DNA of 7,345 nt from JBOHBN01 sp050698355. GTDB lineage: Bacteria > Actinomycetota > Actinomycetes > Streptosporangiales > WHST01. This document shows, piece by piece, positions 1 to 5,625 of the stretch. The stretch's first letter is position 1. The number at the start of each line of letters is the position of its first letter. A model generated the notes under the pieces. That model had not been told where the DNA came from, searched no databases, and was given only the letters and a program-made list of their open reading frames with translations. The DNA is taken from contig JBOHBN010000309.1 in NCBI GenBank assembly GCA_050698355.1, positions 1 through 7,345 on the forward strand, given 5' to 3'. Made by a program: the position numbers and the translations under genes.

Positions 1-50
1 AGGCCGCGAAGCATCGTGTGGGCGGGGAAGTCCTCGCCTACGTGTGGTGA
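1..50 (+). CDS. rpsH: 30S ribosomal protein S8, 3' end only
   Basis: The window opens inside a reading frame whose last 15 complete codons (3-47, then TGA at 48-50) read A-A-K-H-R-V-G-G-E-V-L-A-Y-V-W. The ending GGEVLAYVW is the typical C-terminus of bacterial ribosomal protein S8, which binds helix 21 of 16S rRNA and in E. coli also represses the spc operon. Its position 10 nt upstream of rplF matches the universal spc order rpsH-rplF. The rest of the gene lies outside the window, so nothing can be said about its start or regulation. Confidence 0.85.
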   Translation, partial: AAKHRVGGEVLAYVW

Positions 51-60
51 GGAAGCGAAG

Positions 61-597
61 ATGTCGCGTATTGGAGTACGCCCAGTCCCCGTGCCGAACG
101 GGGTCGACGCGTCCATCGATGGCGCCAAGGTGACGGTGAAGGGCCCGAAGGGCGAGCTGTTCCACGCCGTGGCGTCGCCCATGGTGGTTACCCGAGACGA
201 TGGTGCGCTGACGGTGACCCGCCCCGACGACGAGCGGGAGAACCGTGCCCTGCATGGCCTGACCCGGACCCTGATCGCGAACATGGTGACCGGGGTGACC
301 GAGGGGTACTCGAAGAAGCTCGAGATCGTCGGCACCGGTTACCGCGTACTGGCCAAGGACGGCGGGCTCGAGCTGTCGCTCGGGTACAGCCACCCGGTCG
401 TGGTGAAGCCGTCGGAGGGCATCTCGTTCTCGGTCGAGTCGGCGACGCGGTTCACCGTGTACGGCATCGACAAGCAGCGGGTCGGCGAGACCGCGGCGAA
501 CATCCGTAAGCTCCGCCCGCCCGAGCCGTACAAGGGCAAGGGCGTGCGGTACGAGGGCGAGCGCGTCCGCCGCAAGTCCGGGAAGGCAGCGAAGTAG
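61..597 (+). CDS. rplF: 50S ribosomal protein L6
   Basis: This 178-residue protein of normal length for L6 begins MSRIGVRPVPVP, the usual family start. A longer frame opens upstream at 16, but it would run through the end of rpsH, and ATG 61 has a GAGGAAG ribosome site (49-55) five bases ahead. L6 consists of two similar domains and sits near the factor-binding site and sarcin-ricin loop of the 50S subunit. The family signature PEPYKGKG is at residues 154-161, followed by VRYEGE and a basic tail that contacts rRNA. The gene is 10 nt after rpsH, and its TAG stop directly abuts the ATG of rplR, so translation of the two is probably coupled. Nothing is unusual in the protein. Confidence 0.97.
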   Translation: MSRIGVRPVPVPNGVDASIDGAKVTVKGPKGELFHAVASPMVVTRDDGALTVTRPDDERENRALHGLTRTLIANMVTGVTEGYSKKLEIVGTGYRVLAKDGGLELSLGYSHPVVVKPSEGISFSVESATRFTVYGIDKQRVGETAANIRKLRPPEPYKGKGVRYEGERVRRKSGKAAK

Positions 598-975
598 ATG
601 TCAGGCAGCAGCCTCAAAGGTGCCAAGGGACGCAGGGTCGCGCGGATGCGCCGGCACCTGCGCGTGCGCAAGCGGGTATCCGGTACGCCGGCCCGCCCCC
701 GGCTCGTCGTCAGCAGGTCGGCCCGGCACATGGTCGCCCAGCTCGTCGACGACACGACGGGCCACACGCTCGTGGCGGCCTCGACCATGGAGGCCGACCT
801 GCGCAGCGCCGACGGCGACAAGACCGCGCAGGCGCAGCGGGTCGGTGAGCTGATCGCGGAGCGGGCGAAGGAACGCGACGTTGCCGCCGTGGTGTTCGAC
901 CGCGGCGGCAACCGCTACCACGGCCGCGTGGCCGCGGTGGCCGACGGCGCACGCGAAGGCGGACTGGAACTGTGA
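598..975 (+). CDS. rplR: 50S ribosomal protein L18
   Basis: This 125-residue protein matches bacterial L18, which binds 5S rRNA together with L5 and helps form the central protuberance. The Arg-rich N-terminus (residues 10-30, containing RMRRHLRVRKRVSGTP) is the rRNA-binding extension. The core continues RPRLVVSRSARHMVAQLVDD, and the C-terminus carries VVFDRGGNRYHGRV (98-111), the L18 hallmark. The start ATG follows the rplF stop with no spacer, and an AAGG sits about 11 nt upstream inside rplF. The next gene, rpsE, is 109 nt away, a larger gap than elsewhere in this part of the operon. Confidence 0.96.
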   Translation: MSGSSLKGAKGRRVARMRRHLRVRKRVSGTPARPRLVVSRSARHMVAQLVDDTTGHTLVAASTMEADLRSADGDKTAQAQRVGELIAERAKERDVAAVVFDRGGNRYHGRVAAVADGAREGGLEL

Positions 976-1005
976 GCCGGTCCGGGTACGTTGCGTTCGA
1001 GGAAC

Positions 1006-1023
1006 CGGTCGCCATGGCGACCG
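1006..1023. repeat. 18-bp perfect palindrome in the rplR-rpsE gap
   Basis: The sequence CGGTCGCCATGGCGACCG reads identically on both strands. In RNA it can fold as a 7-bp stem (1006-1012 with 1017-1023) closed by a CATG loop. It lies in the middle of the 109-nt gap between rplR and rpsE, about 60 nt ahead of the rpsE start. The rest of the gap holds only a doubled hexamer GTGACG (1048-1053 and 1056-1061) and the rpsE ribosome site GAAGGGG (1069-1075). Possible roles are an RNA processing or pausing site or a protein-binding site. The symmetry is seen; the role is unknown. Confidence 0.7.
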
Positions 1024-1084
1024 CATGCTCGGACGCAAGAGAACCACGTGACGTAGTGACGAGCACGAGAAGGGGAACCTGCTG

Positions 1085-1672
1085 ATGCCTGGAGCTCAGC
1101 GTCGTGGAGGCGAGCGCCGGGAGCGGCGCGACCGCAAGGAGGGCGGCGCCTCCGACAAGGCGTACCTGGAGCGCCTCGTCAAGATCAACCGGGTGGCGAA
1201 GGTCGTCCGCGGAGGGCGGCGGTTCAGCTTTACCGCGCTCGTCATCGTCGGTGACGGAAACGGCATGGTCGGCGTCGGGTACGGCAAGGCCAAGGAGGTG
1301 CCCTCGGCGATCGCCAAGGGCGTCGAGGAGGCGAAGAAGAGCTTCTTCCCCGTGCCTCGCGTCCAAGGCACCATCCCGCACCTGGTGAAGGGCGAAGACG
1401 CCGCCGGCGTGGTGCTGTTGAAGCCCGCGAGCCCCGGTACCGGAGTGATCGCGGGCGGACCGGTACGCGCCGTGCTCGAGTGCGCGGGCGTGCACGACGT
1501 GCTCAGCAAGTCGCTCGGCTCGTCGAACCCGATCAACATCGTGCACGCGACCGTCACCGCGCTGCGCTCGCTGGTCCGTGCCGAGGACGTCGCGTCGCGG
1601 CGCGGGCTGCCGATCGAGGACGTCGCGCCGGCCGCGATGCTGCGCGCCAAGGCCGCAGAGGGAGCGGCGTGA
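1085..1672 (+). CDS. rpsE: 30S ribosomal protein S5
   Basis: This 195-residue S5 protein belongs to the 30S body near the decoding region and mRNA entry, where S5 affects accuracy and helicase activity. After a charged N-terminal extension (residues 1-25, rich in Arg, Glu and Lys), the double-stranded-RNA-binding-like domain spans about 30-95. It contains RVAKVVRGGRRFSFTALVIV and GDGNGMVGVGYGKAKEVP. The C-terminal domain includes SPGTGVIAGGPVRAVLE and HDVLSKSLGSSNPINIVHAT (137-156), both highly typical of S5. ATG 1085 is chosen because GAAGGGG lies 9 nt upstream and the length fits actinobacterial S5. It ends 2 nt before the ATG of rpmD. Confidence 0.97.
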   Translation: MPGAQRRGGERRERRDRKEGGASDKAYLERLVKINRVAKVVRGGRRFSFTALVIVGDGNGMVGVGYGKAKEVPSAIAKGVEEAKKSFFPVPRVQGTIPHLVKGEDAAGVVLLKPASPGTGVIAGGPVRAVLECAGVHDVLSKSLGSSNPINIVHATVTALRSLVRAEDVASRRGLPIEDVAPAAMLRAKAAEGAA

Positions 1673-1674
1673 CC

Positions 1675-1878
1675 ATGGCGGCGACGAAACAGCGGCAGCT
1701 GAAGATCACGCAGGTCCGGTCGGAGATCGGCCGCAAGCAGAACCAGCGCGACACGCTGCGTACGCTCGGCCTGAAGCGGCGCGGCCACTCGGTCGTGCGG
1801 GCGGACAGCCCCGAGGTACGCGGCATGATCACGACGGTCACGCACCTGGTGACCGTCGAGGAGGTTGAGTCAGTATGA
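1675..1878 (+). CDS. rpmD: 50S ribosomal protein L30
   Basis: This 67-residue protein carries the L30 pattern LKITQVRSEIGRKQNQRDTL (residues 9-28), then LGLKRRGHSVVRAD and a VRGMITTVTHLVTVEE end. L30 is a small single-domain protein of the 50S subunit, present in actinobacteria but missing from some other phyla. Two starts are possible. ATG 1675 gives MAATKQRQLKITQ. GTG 1669 would add two residues and overlap the rpsE stop as GTGA. A GAGGGAG stretch (1658-1664) could serve either. ATG is preferred because family members start just before the LKITQ core. Tight linkage to rpsE implies coupled translation. Confidence 0.95.
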   Translation: MAATKQRQLKITQVRSEIGRKQNQRDTLRTLGLKRRGHSVVRADSPEVRGMITTVTHLVTVEEVESV

Positions 1879-1923
1879 GCGGCACCGGCTCGAAGCGGGC
1901 CGCGGCACCTGCCGGACGTGAGC

Positions 1924-1931
1924 GAGGAGGT
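1924..1931 (+). promoter_or_regulatory. Strong Shine-Dalgarno site that sets the rplO start
   Basis: GAGGAGGT here is a near-full match to the 16S rRNA anti-Shine-Dalgarno. It lies 7 nt (counted from the AGGAGG core) ahead of GTG 1938. The alternative ATG at 1875 has no comparable site, so this element decides the rplO start. Confidence 0.8.
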
Positions 1932-1937
1932 GGCCGC

Positions 1938-2387
1938 GTGGAGGCACAGAGTCTCAAGGTGCATCACCTGCGGGGGGCGCCCGGGGCGCGCACCGCGAAG
2001 ACGCGCGTCGGCCGTGGCGAGGCGTCGAAGGGCAAGACCGCCGGGCGGGGCACCAAGGGTACGAAGGCTCGCGGCCAGGTGGACGCCCGGTTCGAGGGCG
2101 GCCAGATGCCCCTGCACATGCGGCTGCCGAAGCTCAAGGGCTTCTCCAGGCGCAAGCCGGCCGAGATCGACGTCGTCAACCTCGACCGGTTGGCTGCGCT
2201 CTTCCCCGAGGGCGGGCAGGTCACGGTGGCCGACCTCGTCGCACGGCGCGCCGCCAAGCGGGGCCGGCAGGTGAAGGTGCTCGGCAGCGGTGACATCGGT
2301 GTCGCCGTCCAGGTGAGCGCGCACGCGTTCTCGCAGACCGCGAAGGATAAGATCGTCGCTGCCGGAGGCAGCGTAACCGAGGTCTGA
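1938..2387 (+). CDS. rplO: 50S ribosomal protein L15 (GTG start)
   Basis: From GTG 1938 the product is 149 residues, the normal size of bacterial L15. It begins MEAQSLKVHHLRGAPGARTA, which aligns with the actinobacterial L15 start (short lead, then the LHDLRPAPG-like segment). L15 is an early assembly protein of the 50S subunit. A long Gly- and Lys-rich N-terminal extension (residues 20-70, with VGRGEASKGKTAGRGTKG) threads into 23S rRNA. The globular C-terminus has VKVLGSGDIGVAVQVSAHAF (112-131). The frame is also open from ATG 1875, which overlaps the rpmD stop as ATGA and would add 21 residues. That region looks unlike L15 and lacks a good ribosome site, so the later start is preferred. Confidence 0.93.
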   Translation: MEAQSLKVHHLRGAPGARTAKTRVGRGEASKGKTAGRGTKGTKARGQVDARFEGGQMPLHMRLPKLKGFSRRKPAEIDVVNLDRLAALFPEGGQVTVADLVARRAAKRGRQVKVLGSGDIGVAVQVSAHAFSQTAKDKIVAAGGSVTEV

Positions 2388-2410
2388 GGGCAAGGCAGCC
2401 CGCAGACGAC

Positions 2411-2419
2411 TGTTAGAGT
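2411..2419 (+). promoter_or_regulatory. Possible -10 promoter element ahead of secY
   Basis: TGTTAGAGT fits an extended -10 (TGN followed by TANNNT) 23 nt after the rplO stop, in the 111-nt gap before secY. No good -35 hexamer is visible 16-18 nt upstream, and a TTGACT at 2429-2434 has no matching -10. An internal secY-adk promoter is plausible but rests on one motif. Confidence 0.3.
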
Positions 2420-2446
2420 CCGCACTGGTTGACTGGCCGCTCGCAG

Positions 2447-2485
2447 GTGCACGGCCCGTCGGATGATCGGCCCGTGCACGGGCCG
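2447..2485 (+). repeat. Overlapping inverted repeats in the secY leader
   Basis: Two foldings share one arm. The first pairs GTGCACGG (2447-2454) and CCG (2456-2458) with CGG (2468-2470) and CCGTGCAC (2472-2479). That gives 11 pairs with one C-C mismatch and a 9-nt loop. The second is an 18-bp perfect palindrome, CGGCCCGTGCACGGGCCG, at 2468-2485, giving a 7-bp stem around a GTGC loop. Because 2468-2479 takes part in both, they exclude each other. The second ends 3 nt before the secY Shine-Dalgarno site AGGAGG (2489-2494). This arrangement could modulate secY translation or transcription read-through. The pairing is seen; the role is inferred. Confidence 0.65.
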
Positions 2486-2498
2486 CGCAGGAGGAAGC

Positions 2499-3818
2499 GT
2501 GCAGCTGTCGGCGTTCACTCGGGCTTTCCGCACGCCCGACCTGCGCAAGAAGCTGCTCTTCGTCCTCCTGATGGTGGCGATCTTCCGGTTGGGGTCGGTC
2601 ATCCCGACACCCGGGGTCTCGTACGAGGCGGTCACCCAGTGCGCGCAGCAGGCGCAGGCCGCGAGCAGCGTGTACGGCGTGCTGAACCTGTTCAGCGGCG
2701 GCGCGCTGTTACGGCTGTCGATCTTTGCGCTCGGCATCATGCCGTACATCACGGCGAGCATCATCGTGCAGCTGCTCACCGTGGTGATCCCGCGGTTCGA
2801 GGAGCTGAAGAAAGAGGGCCCCGGCGGCACGAACAAGCTGACGCAGTACACCCGGTACCTCACCGTCGGGCTGGCCGTGCTGCAGTCGACCGGCTACATC
2901 GCGATGGCGCGGTTCGGCCAGCTCTTCCCCGGAGGCAACCAGCCGGGCTCGCCGTGTGCCGGCGACCAGATCATCCCGAACCAGAGCGTCTTCACCCTCG
3001 TGGTCATGGTGTTCACGATGACCGCCGGCACCGCCGTGATCATGTGGCTGGGCGAGCTGATCACCGACCGGGGCATCGGCAACGGCATGTCGATCATGAT
3101 CTTCACCTCGATCATCTCGGTCTTCCCCACCCAGTTGATGGCGATCTTCAAGCAGAGCCAGTGGAAGTTCACCGTCGTTCTGGTGATGGGCATCGTGCTG
3201 ATCGCCGCGGTCGTGTTCGTCGAGCAGGCGCAGCGGCGCATCCCGCTGCAGTACGCCAAGCGCATGGTCGGCCGCAAGATGTACGGAGGCAGCTCCGCGT
3301 ACATCCCGCTCAAGGTCAACCAGGCCGGTGTGATCCCGATCATCTTCGCGTCGTCGCTTCTCTATCTCCCGCAGCTGGCGTCGTTGATCTGGCAGGACAA
3401 CCAGGCCCTGTCCGGATTCGTCACGCGCTACCTGAGCAAGGGCGATCACCCGGTGTACATGGCCGTCTACTTCGTACTGATCATCTTCTTCGCGTTCTTC
3501 TACGTCGGCATCACCTTCAACCCGGTTGAGGTGGCCGACAACATGAAGAAGGCGGGCGGGTTCATCCCGGGTATCAGGCCCGGTCGCCCAACCGCCGAGT
3601 ACCTGGACTACGTGCTCACCCGAATCACCGCTCCGGGCTCGCTGTACCTCGGCGCCATCTCGCTGATCCCGCTCTTCGCGATTGGCCTGGTACAGGCATC
3701 CCAGCAGTTCCCGTTCGGCGGTGCGAGCCTGCTGATCATCGTTGGCGTCGGTCTCGATACGGTGAAGCAGATCGAGAGCCAGTTGCAGCAGCGCAACTAC
3801 GAAGGTTTCTTGCGCTAG
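2499..3818 (+). CDS. secY: Protein translocase channel subunit SecY (GTG start)
   Basis: SecY forms the membrane pore of the SecYEG translocon and passes unfolded proteins driven by SecA or ribosomes. From GTG 2499 it has 439 residues, the expected size, starting MQLSAFTRAFRTPDLRKKLL. AGGAGG at 2489-2494 supports this start over ATG 2463, which would add 12 atypical residues. About ten membrane segments are visible (roughly 19-36, 72-98, 118-137, 162-184, 193-212, 224-242, 275-297, 319-340, 382-400, 405-421). The plug region is near 60-72. Signature 1 (GIMPYITASIIVQLLTVVIP) is at 79-98, and signature 2 (WLGELITDRGIGNG) at 183-196. GFIPGIRPGRPT (354-365) is the cytoplasmic C5 loop, with the Arg important for SecA. 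The tail QRNYEGFLR is canonical. Its TAG stop overlaps the adk GTG by one base. Confidence 0.97.
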   Translation: MQLSAFTRAFRTPDLRKKLLFVLLMVAIFRLGSVIPTPGVSYEAVTQCAQQAQAASSVYGVLNLFSGGALLRLSIFALGIMPYITASIIVQLLTVVIPRFEELKKEGPGGTNKLTQYTRYLTVGLAVLQSTGYIAMARFGQLFPGGNQPGSPCAGDQIIPNQSVFTLVVMVFTMTAGTAVIMWLGELITDRGIGNGMSIMIFTSIISVFPTQLMAIFKQSQWKFTVVLVMGIVLIAAVVFVEQAQRRIPLQYAKRMVGRKMYGGSSAYIPLKVNQAGVIPIIFASSLLYLPQLASLIWQDNQALSGFVTRYLSKGDHPVYMAVYFVLIIFFAFFYVGITFNPVEVADNMKKAGGFIPGIRPGRPTAEYLDYVLTRITAPGSLYLGAISLIPLFAIGLVQASQQFPFGGASLLIIVGVGLDTVKQIESQLQQRNYEGFLR

Positions 3819-4468
3819 TGCGCATTGTCCTTGTGGGTCCCCCGGGAGCGGGCAAGGGGACGCAGGCGCAGTTCATCACCTCGCACCTGGCTATCGCGAA
3901 CATCTCCACCGGCGACATCTTCCGCGCGAACGTCAGCGCGGGCACGCCGCTCGGGCGGGAGGCCAAGGGCTACATGGACGTCGGCGACCTCGTGCCCGAC
4001 GAGGTCACGGTGAAGATGGTGCGCGAGCGGCTTGCCGAGGAGGACGCACGCGACGGCTTCCTGCTCGACGGGTTCCCGCGTACGGTGCCGCAGGCCGAGG
4101 TGCTCGACGAGATGCTGACTGAGATGGGCGAGGGCCTCGGTGCCGTGCTCGAGCTCGTCGTGGACGACGACGAGGTGGTGCGCCGGCTCGCCGGCCGCCG
4201 TACCTGCCACCAGTGCGGCACGGTCTGGCACGTCGACTTCGATCCGCCCACCAAGTCCGGTGTGTGCGATCACTGCGGCGGTGAGCTGTTCCAGCGCGAC
4301 GACGACAGGGAGGAGACCGTCCGGCACCGGCTCGAGGTGTACGCCGACCAGACGGCACCGCTCGTTGCGTACTACGCGGATCGCGGCACGCTGATCGGCA
4401 TCGACGCCTCCGGGCCGGTCGAGGAGGTCACCGACCGCGCGATCGCCGCCCTCCGGCCGATCGGCTGA
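3818..4468 (+). CDS. adk: Adenylate kinase, long form with four-Cys zinc LID (GTG start)
   Basis: Adk catalyses ATP + AMP to 2 ADP in the cytoplasm. The 216-residue product begins MRIVLVGPPGAGKGT, with the P-loop GPPGAGKGT at 7-15. The AMP-binding STGD is at 30-33 and DGFPRT at 84-89. A long LID domain (about 122-160) carries CHQC (C130, C133) and CDHC (C150, C153), the four-cysteine set that binds structural zinc in Gram-positive-type enzymes. ELFQRDDDREETVRHRL after it is also conserved. M. tuberculosis Adk, by contrast, is a short form without this long zinc LID. The GTG start overlaps the secY stop (TAGTG) and the only ribosome site is a weak GAAGG 12 nt upstream, so expression is likely coupled to secY. 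Confidence 0.97.
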   Translation: MRIVLVGPPGAGKGTQAQFITSHLAIANISTGDIFRANVSAGTPLGREAKGYMDVGDLVPDEVTVKMVRERLAEEDARDGFLLDGFPRTVPQAEVLDEMLTEMGEGLGAVLELVVDDDEVVRRLAGRRTCHQCGTVWHVDFDPPTKSGVCDHCGGELFQRDDDREETVRHRLEVYADQTAPLVAYYADRGTLIGIDASGPVEEVTDRAIAALRPIG

Positions 4469-4488
4469 CCTCCGGACTCATGCGCCCG

Positions 4489-4502
4489 CTGACACTTGTC
4501 AG
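4489..4502. repeat. 14-bp inverted repeat after adk
   Basis: CTGACA and TGTCAG arms flank a central CT, starting 20 nt after the adk stop. The spacer is too small for a stable RNA hairpin with all six pairs, so a protein-binding dyad is at least as likely as a terminator. No T-run follows. Confidence 0.45.
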
Positions 4503-4510
4503 GGGCAGCC

Positions 4511-4546
4511 CGCCCGTCCCCGTGTAAGCATAGAAGGAGACGGGCG
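4511..4546 (+). repeat. 8-bp inverted repeat, possible adk terminator or operator
   Basis: CGCCCGTC (4511-4518) is the exact reverse complement of GACGGGCG (4539-4546), separated by 20 nt that are comparatively AT-rich for this genome (containing GTGTAAGCATAGAAGG). It could fold as a large-loop hairpin at the end of the adk transcript, or it could be an operator around a start region. Neither is supported by a T-run or a clear promoter box. Confidence 0.4.
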
Positions 4547-4578
4547 ACGAACGGCGGACGCTACCGTCCGGCGCCGGG

Positions 4579-4584
4579 TAGTCT
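4579..4584 (+). promoter_or_regulatory. Possible -10 box ahead of the DUF1707 pair
   Basis: TAGTCT fits the actinobacterial TANNNT -10 pattern, 65 nt before the first DUF1707 start. The expected -35 zone (about 4556-4561) shows no TTGACA-like hexamer. It overlaps a 6-bp hairpin, CGGACG-ctac-CGTCCG at 4555-4570, that could be an operator. A small hairpin, CCTGC-cga-GCAGG (4604-4616), lies in the leader. The call is weak and rests on position and one motif. Confidence 0.3.
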
Positions 4585-4649
4585 CGGAAGTAACGAGCAC
4601 GAACCTGCCGAGCAGGCGCAGGCCGGCTCAGCGGCTCGGGGAGGCGACG

Positions 4650-5054
4650 ATGGCGGACAACCAAGTCAGCCTACGGTGTGCGGACGCCGACCGGGAGCGT
4701 GTGGCGAGCGTGCTGCGCGAGCACTACGCCGAGGGTCGGCTGGACCTGAACGAGTACCAGGAACGCACCGATGCGGTCTACGCGGCGAAGACGTTCGGTG
4801 ATCTCGCTCCGCTGACTCGCGACCTGCCCGCGCTGCCGAGTGCCGAGAGCCCCGAGCAGAAGGACGACGACGCGCCCGCTAGGGCGGGGCTCGTCGCGTT
4901 CGTCCCGCTGATGGTCGTGCTCATCGCCTGCACCGCGTGGATGGCCGGTAGCGTTGCCACCGGGCACTCCGGCGCGCTGTGGCCCGCGTTCATCGTCTTC
5001 TTCGCGATCATGGGCCGACGTGGCTGCGGCGGGAGAAGCCACCGTGTCCGCTGA
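4650..5054 (+). CDS. DUF1707-type small membrane protein, copy 1
   Basis: This 134-residue protein has an N-terminal DUF1707 domain (about 7-60). It starts SLRCADADRERVASVLREHY and contains AEGRLDLNEYQERTDAVYAA and DLAPLTRDLP, the family's typical ADxDRExVxxxLxxHYAEGRLxxxEFxER pattern. A short acidic linker (65-76) follows, then two membrane segments at about 80-99 and 108-122, and a short basic end. DUF1707 has no established biochemical role; it is common in actinobacteria fused to membrane regions. The start is ATG 4650, with GGGGAGG (4638-4644) 5 nt upstream. It occupies the place where map usually lies between adk and infA, and overlaps the second copy by 11 nt. Unlike copy 2 it lacks a long charged C-terminal tail. 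No signal peptide is visible, so the N-terminal domain is probably cytoplasmic. Confidence 0.88.
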   Translation: MADNQVSLRCADADRERVASVLREHYAEGRLDLNEYQERTDAVYAAKTFGDLAPLTRDLPALPSAESPEQKDDDAPARAGLVAFVPLMVVLIACTAWMAGSVATGHSGALWPAFIVFFAIMGRRGCGGRSHRVR

Positions 5055-5200
5055 GTCGCCGGAGCTTCGCTGCGCCGACTCCGACCGGGACAGGATCGCC
5101 GGCCAGCTGCGCGAGCACTACGCAGAGGGCCGGCTCGACTTGGATGAGTTCCAGGAGCGCGCCAACGCCGTGTACGCGGCGAAGACGTTCGGTGATCTCG
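4713..5200 (+). repeat. Tandem duplication within the DUF1707 pair, 394-bp period
   Basis: Positions 4713-4806 and 5107-5200 align without gaps, with 81 of 94 bases identical by my count. They include an exact 28-nt match (4779-4806 with 5173-5200) and an exact 17-nt match (4713-4729 with 5107-5123). The same 394-base offset separates the two start codons (4650 and 5044). The two domains share 43 of 55 residues. This is a gene-level tandem duplication that has since diverged, mostly at third positions. Confidence 0.85.
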
Positions 5201-5616
5201 AGCCGCTCACCGTGGACCTCCCTGCACGGCCCGTTCAGGAGCACCCGCAGGAGGCCAAGGACGAGGACGAGGAGTGCGCGAGCGGGCGTGGCCGGTTGAT
5301 GGCCATGTGGAGCCCCTGGCTGACCACCTCGGTGATCTGCATCGGCATCTGGCTGATCAGCATGCTGGCGAGCAGCCAGTTCATCTACCCGTGGCCGGTG
5401 TGGGTCGCGGGACCGTGGGGCGTGATCCTGCTCGTGGCCACGCTCGGTGGCACCGGCAGCCAGCGACGGCACCTCGAGCGTCGCGAGCAGCGGCAGCGCG
5501 CGCGGCAGCTGCGCCGCGAGTGGCACGACCAGGCCCTCGAGTCGCGGCACCTGCGCATCAGCCAGGACCAGGAGCACAAGGAGCACCGCGACTACCGCGA
5601 CCGGCACCAGCACTAA
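5044..5616 (+). CDS. DUF1707-type membrane protein with charged C-terminal tail, copy 2
   Basis: From GTG 5044 the product is 190 residues. GTG is chosen because MSAESPELRC puts the domain in the same register as copy 1 and GGGAG (5031-5035) lies 8 nt upstream. The frame is open back to 4954, but that part is a shadow of copy 1. The DUF1707 domain covers about 7-60 and contains REHYAEGRLDLDEFQERANA (23-42). An acidic linker (64-78) precedes two membrane segments at about 92-112 and 118-135, like the 2TM arrangement often found with this domain. Residues 139-190 form a highly charged tail rich in Arg, Glu, His and Gln, probably a cytoplasmic helix or coil. Function is unknown; a membrane-anchored regulatory or partner-binding role is only a guess. 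It overlaps copy 1 by 11 nt and is followed by a strong hairpin. Confidence 0.87.
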   Translation: MSAESPELRCADSDRDRIAGQLREHYAEGRLDLDEFQERANAVYAAKTFGDLEPLTVDLPARPVQEHPQEAKDEDEECASGRGRLMAMWSPWLTTSVICIGIWLISMLASSQFIYPWPVWVAGPWGVILLVATLGGTGSQRRHLERREQRQRARQLRREWHDQALESRHLRISQDQEHKEHRDYRDRHQH

Positions 5617-5625
5617 GACCACCGG

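Noticed and set aside
2429..2434. TTGACT as a -35 box for secY
   Set aside because: Nothing resembling a -10 box lies 16-19 nt downstream; that zone is the GC-rich inverted repeat.
710..2863. Long minus-strand reading frames opposite rplR, rpsE, rplO and secY (for example 710-1546, 1554-2393, 1964-2863)
   Set aside because: They mirror strongly conserved ribosomal protein and secY genes, have low-complexity Arg/Ala/His-rich translations, and arise from the lack of stops in GC-rich DNA.
2429..3529. Plus-strand 366-codon frame overlapping secY
   Set aside because: It is a shifted frame of secY with an Arg/His/Gly-rich product lacking any membrane segments or known motif, while the secY frame shows every family signature.
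4496..4501. TTGTCA as a -35 box paired with TAAGCA (4525-4530)
   Set aside because: The 23-nt spacer is too long, and the downstream hexamer does not fit TANNNT well.
4779..5200. 28-nt exact repeat considered as a CRISPR pair or insertion-site repeat
   Set aside because: Only two copies exist, both inside homologous coding sequence at the same codon positions, so gene duplication explains them.
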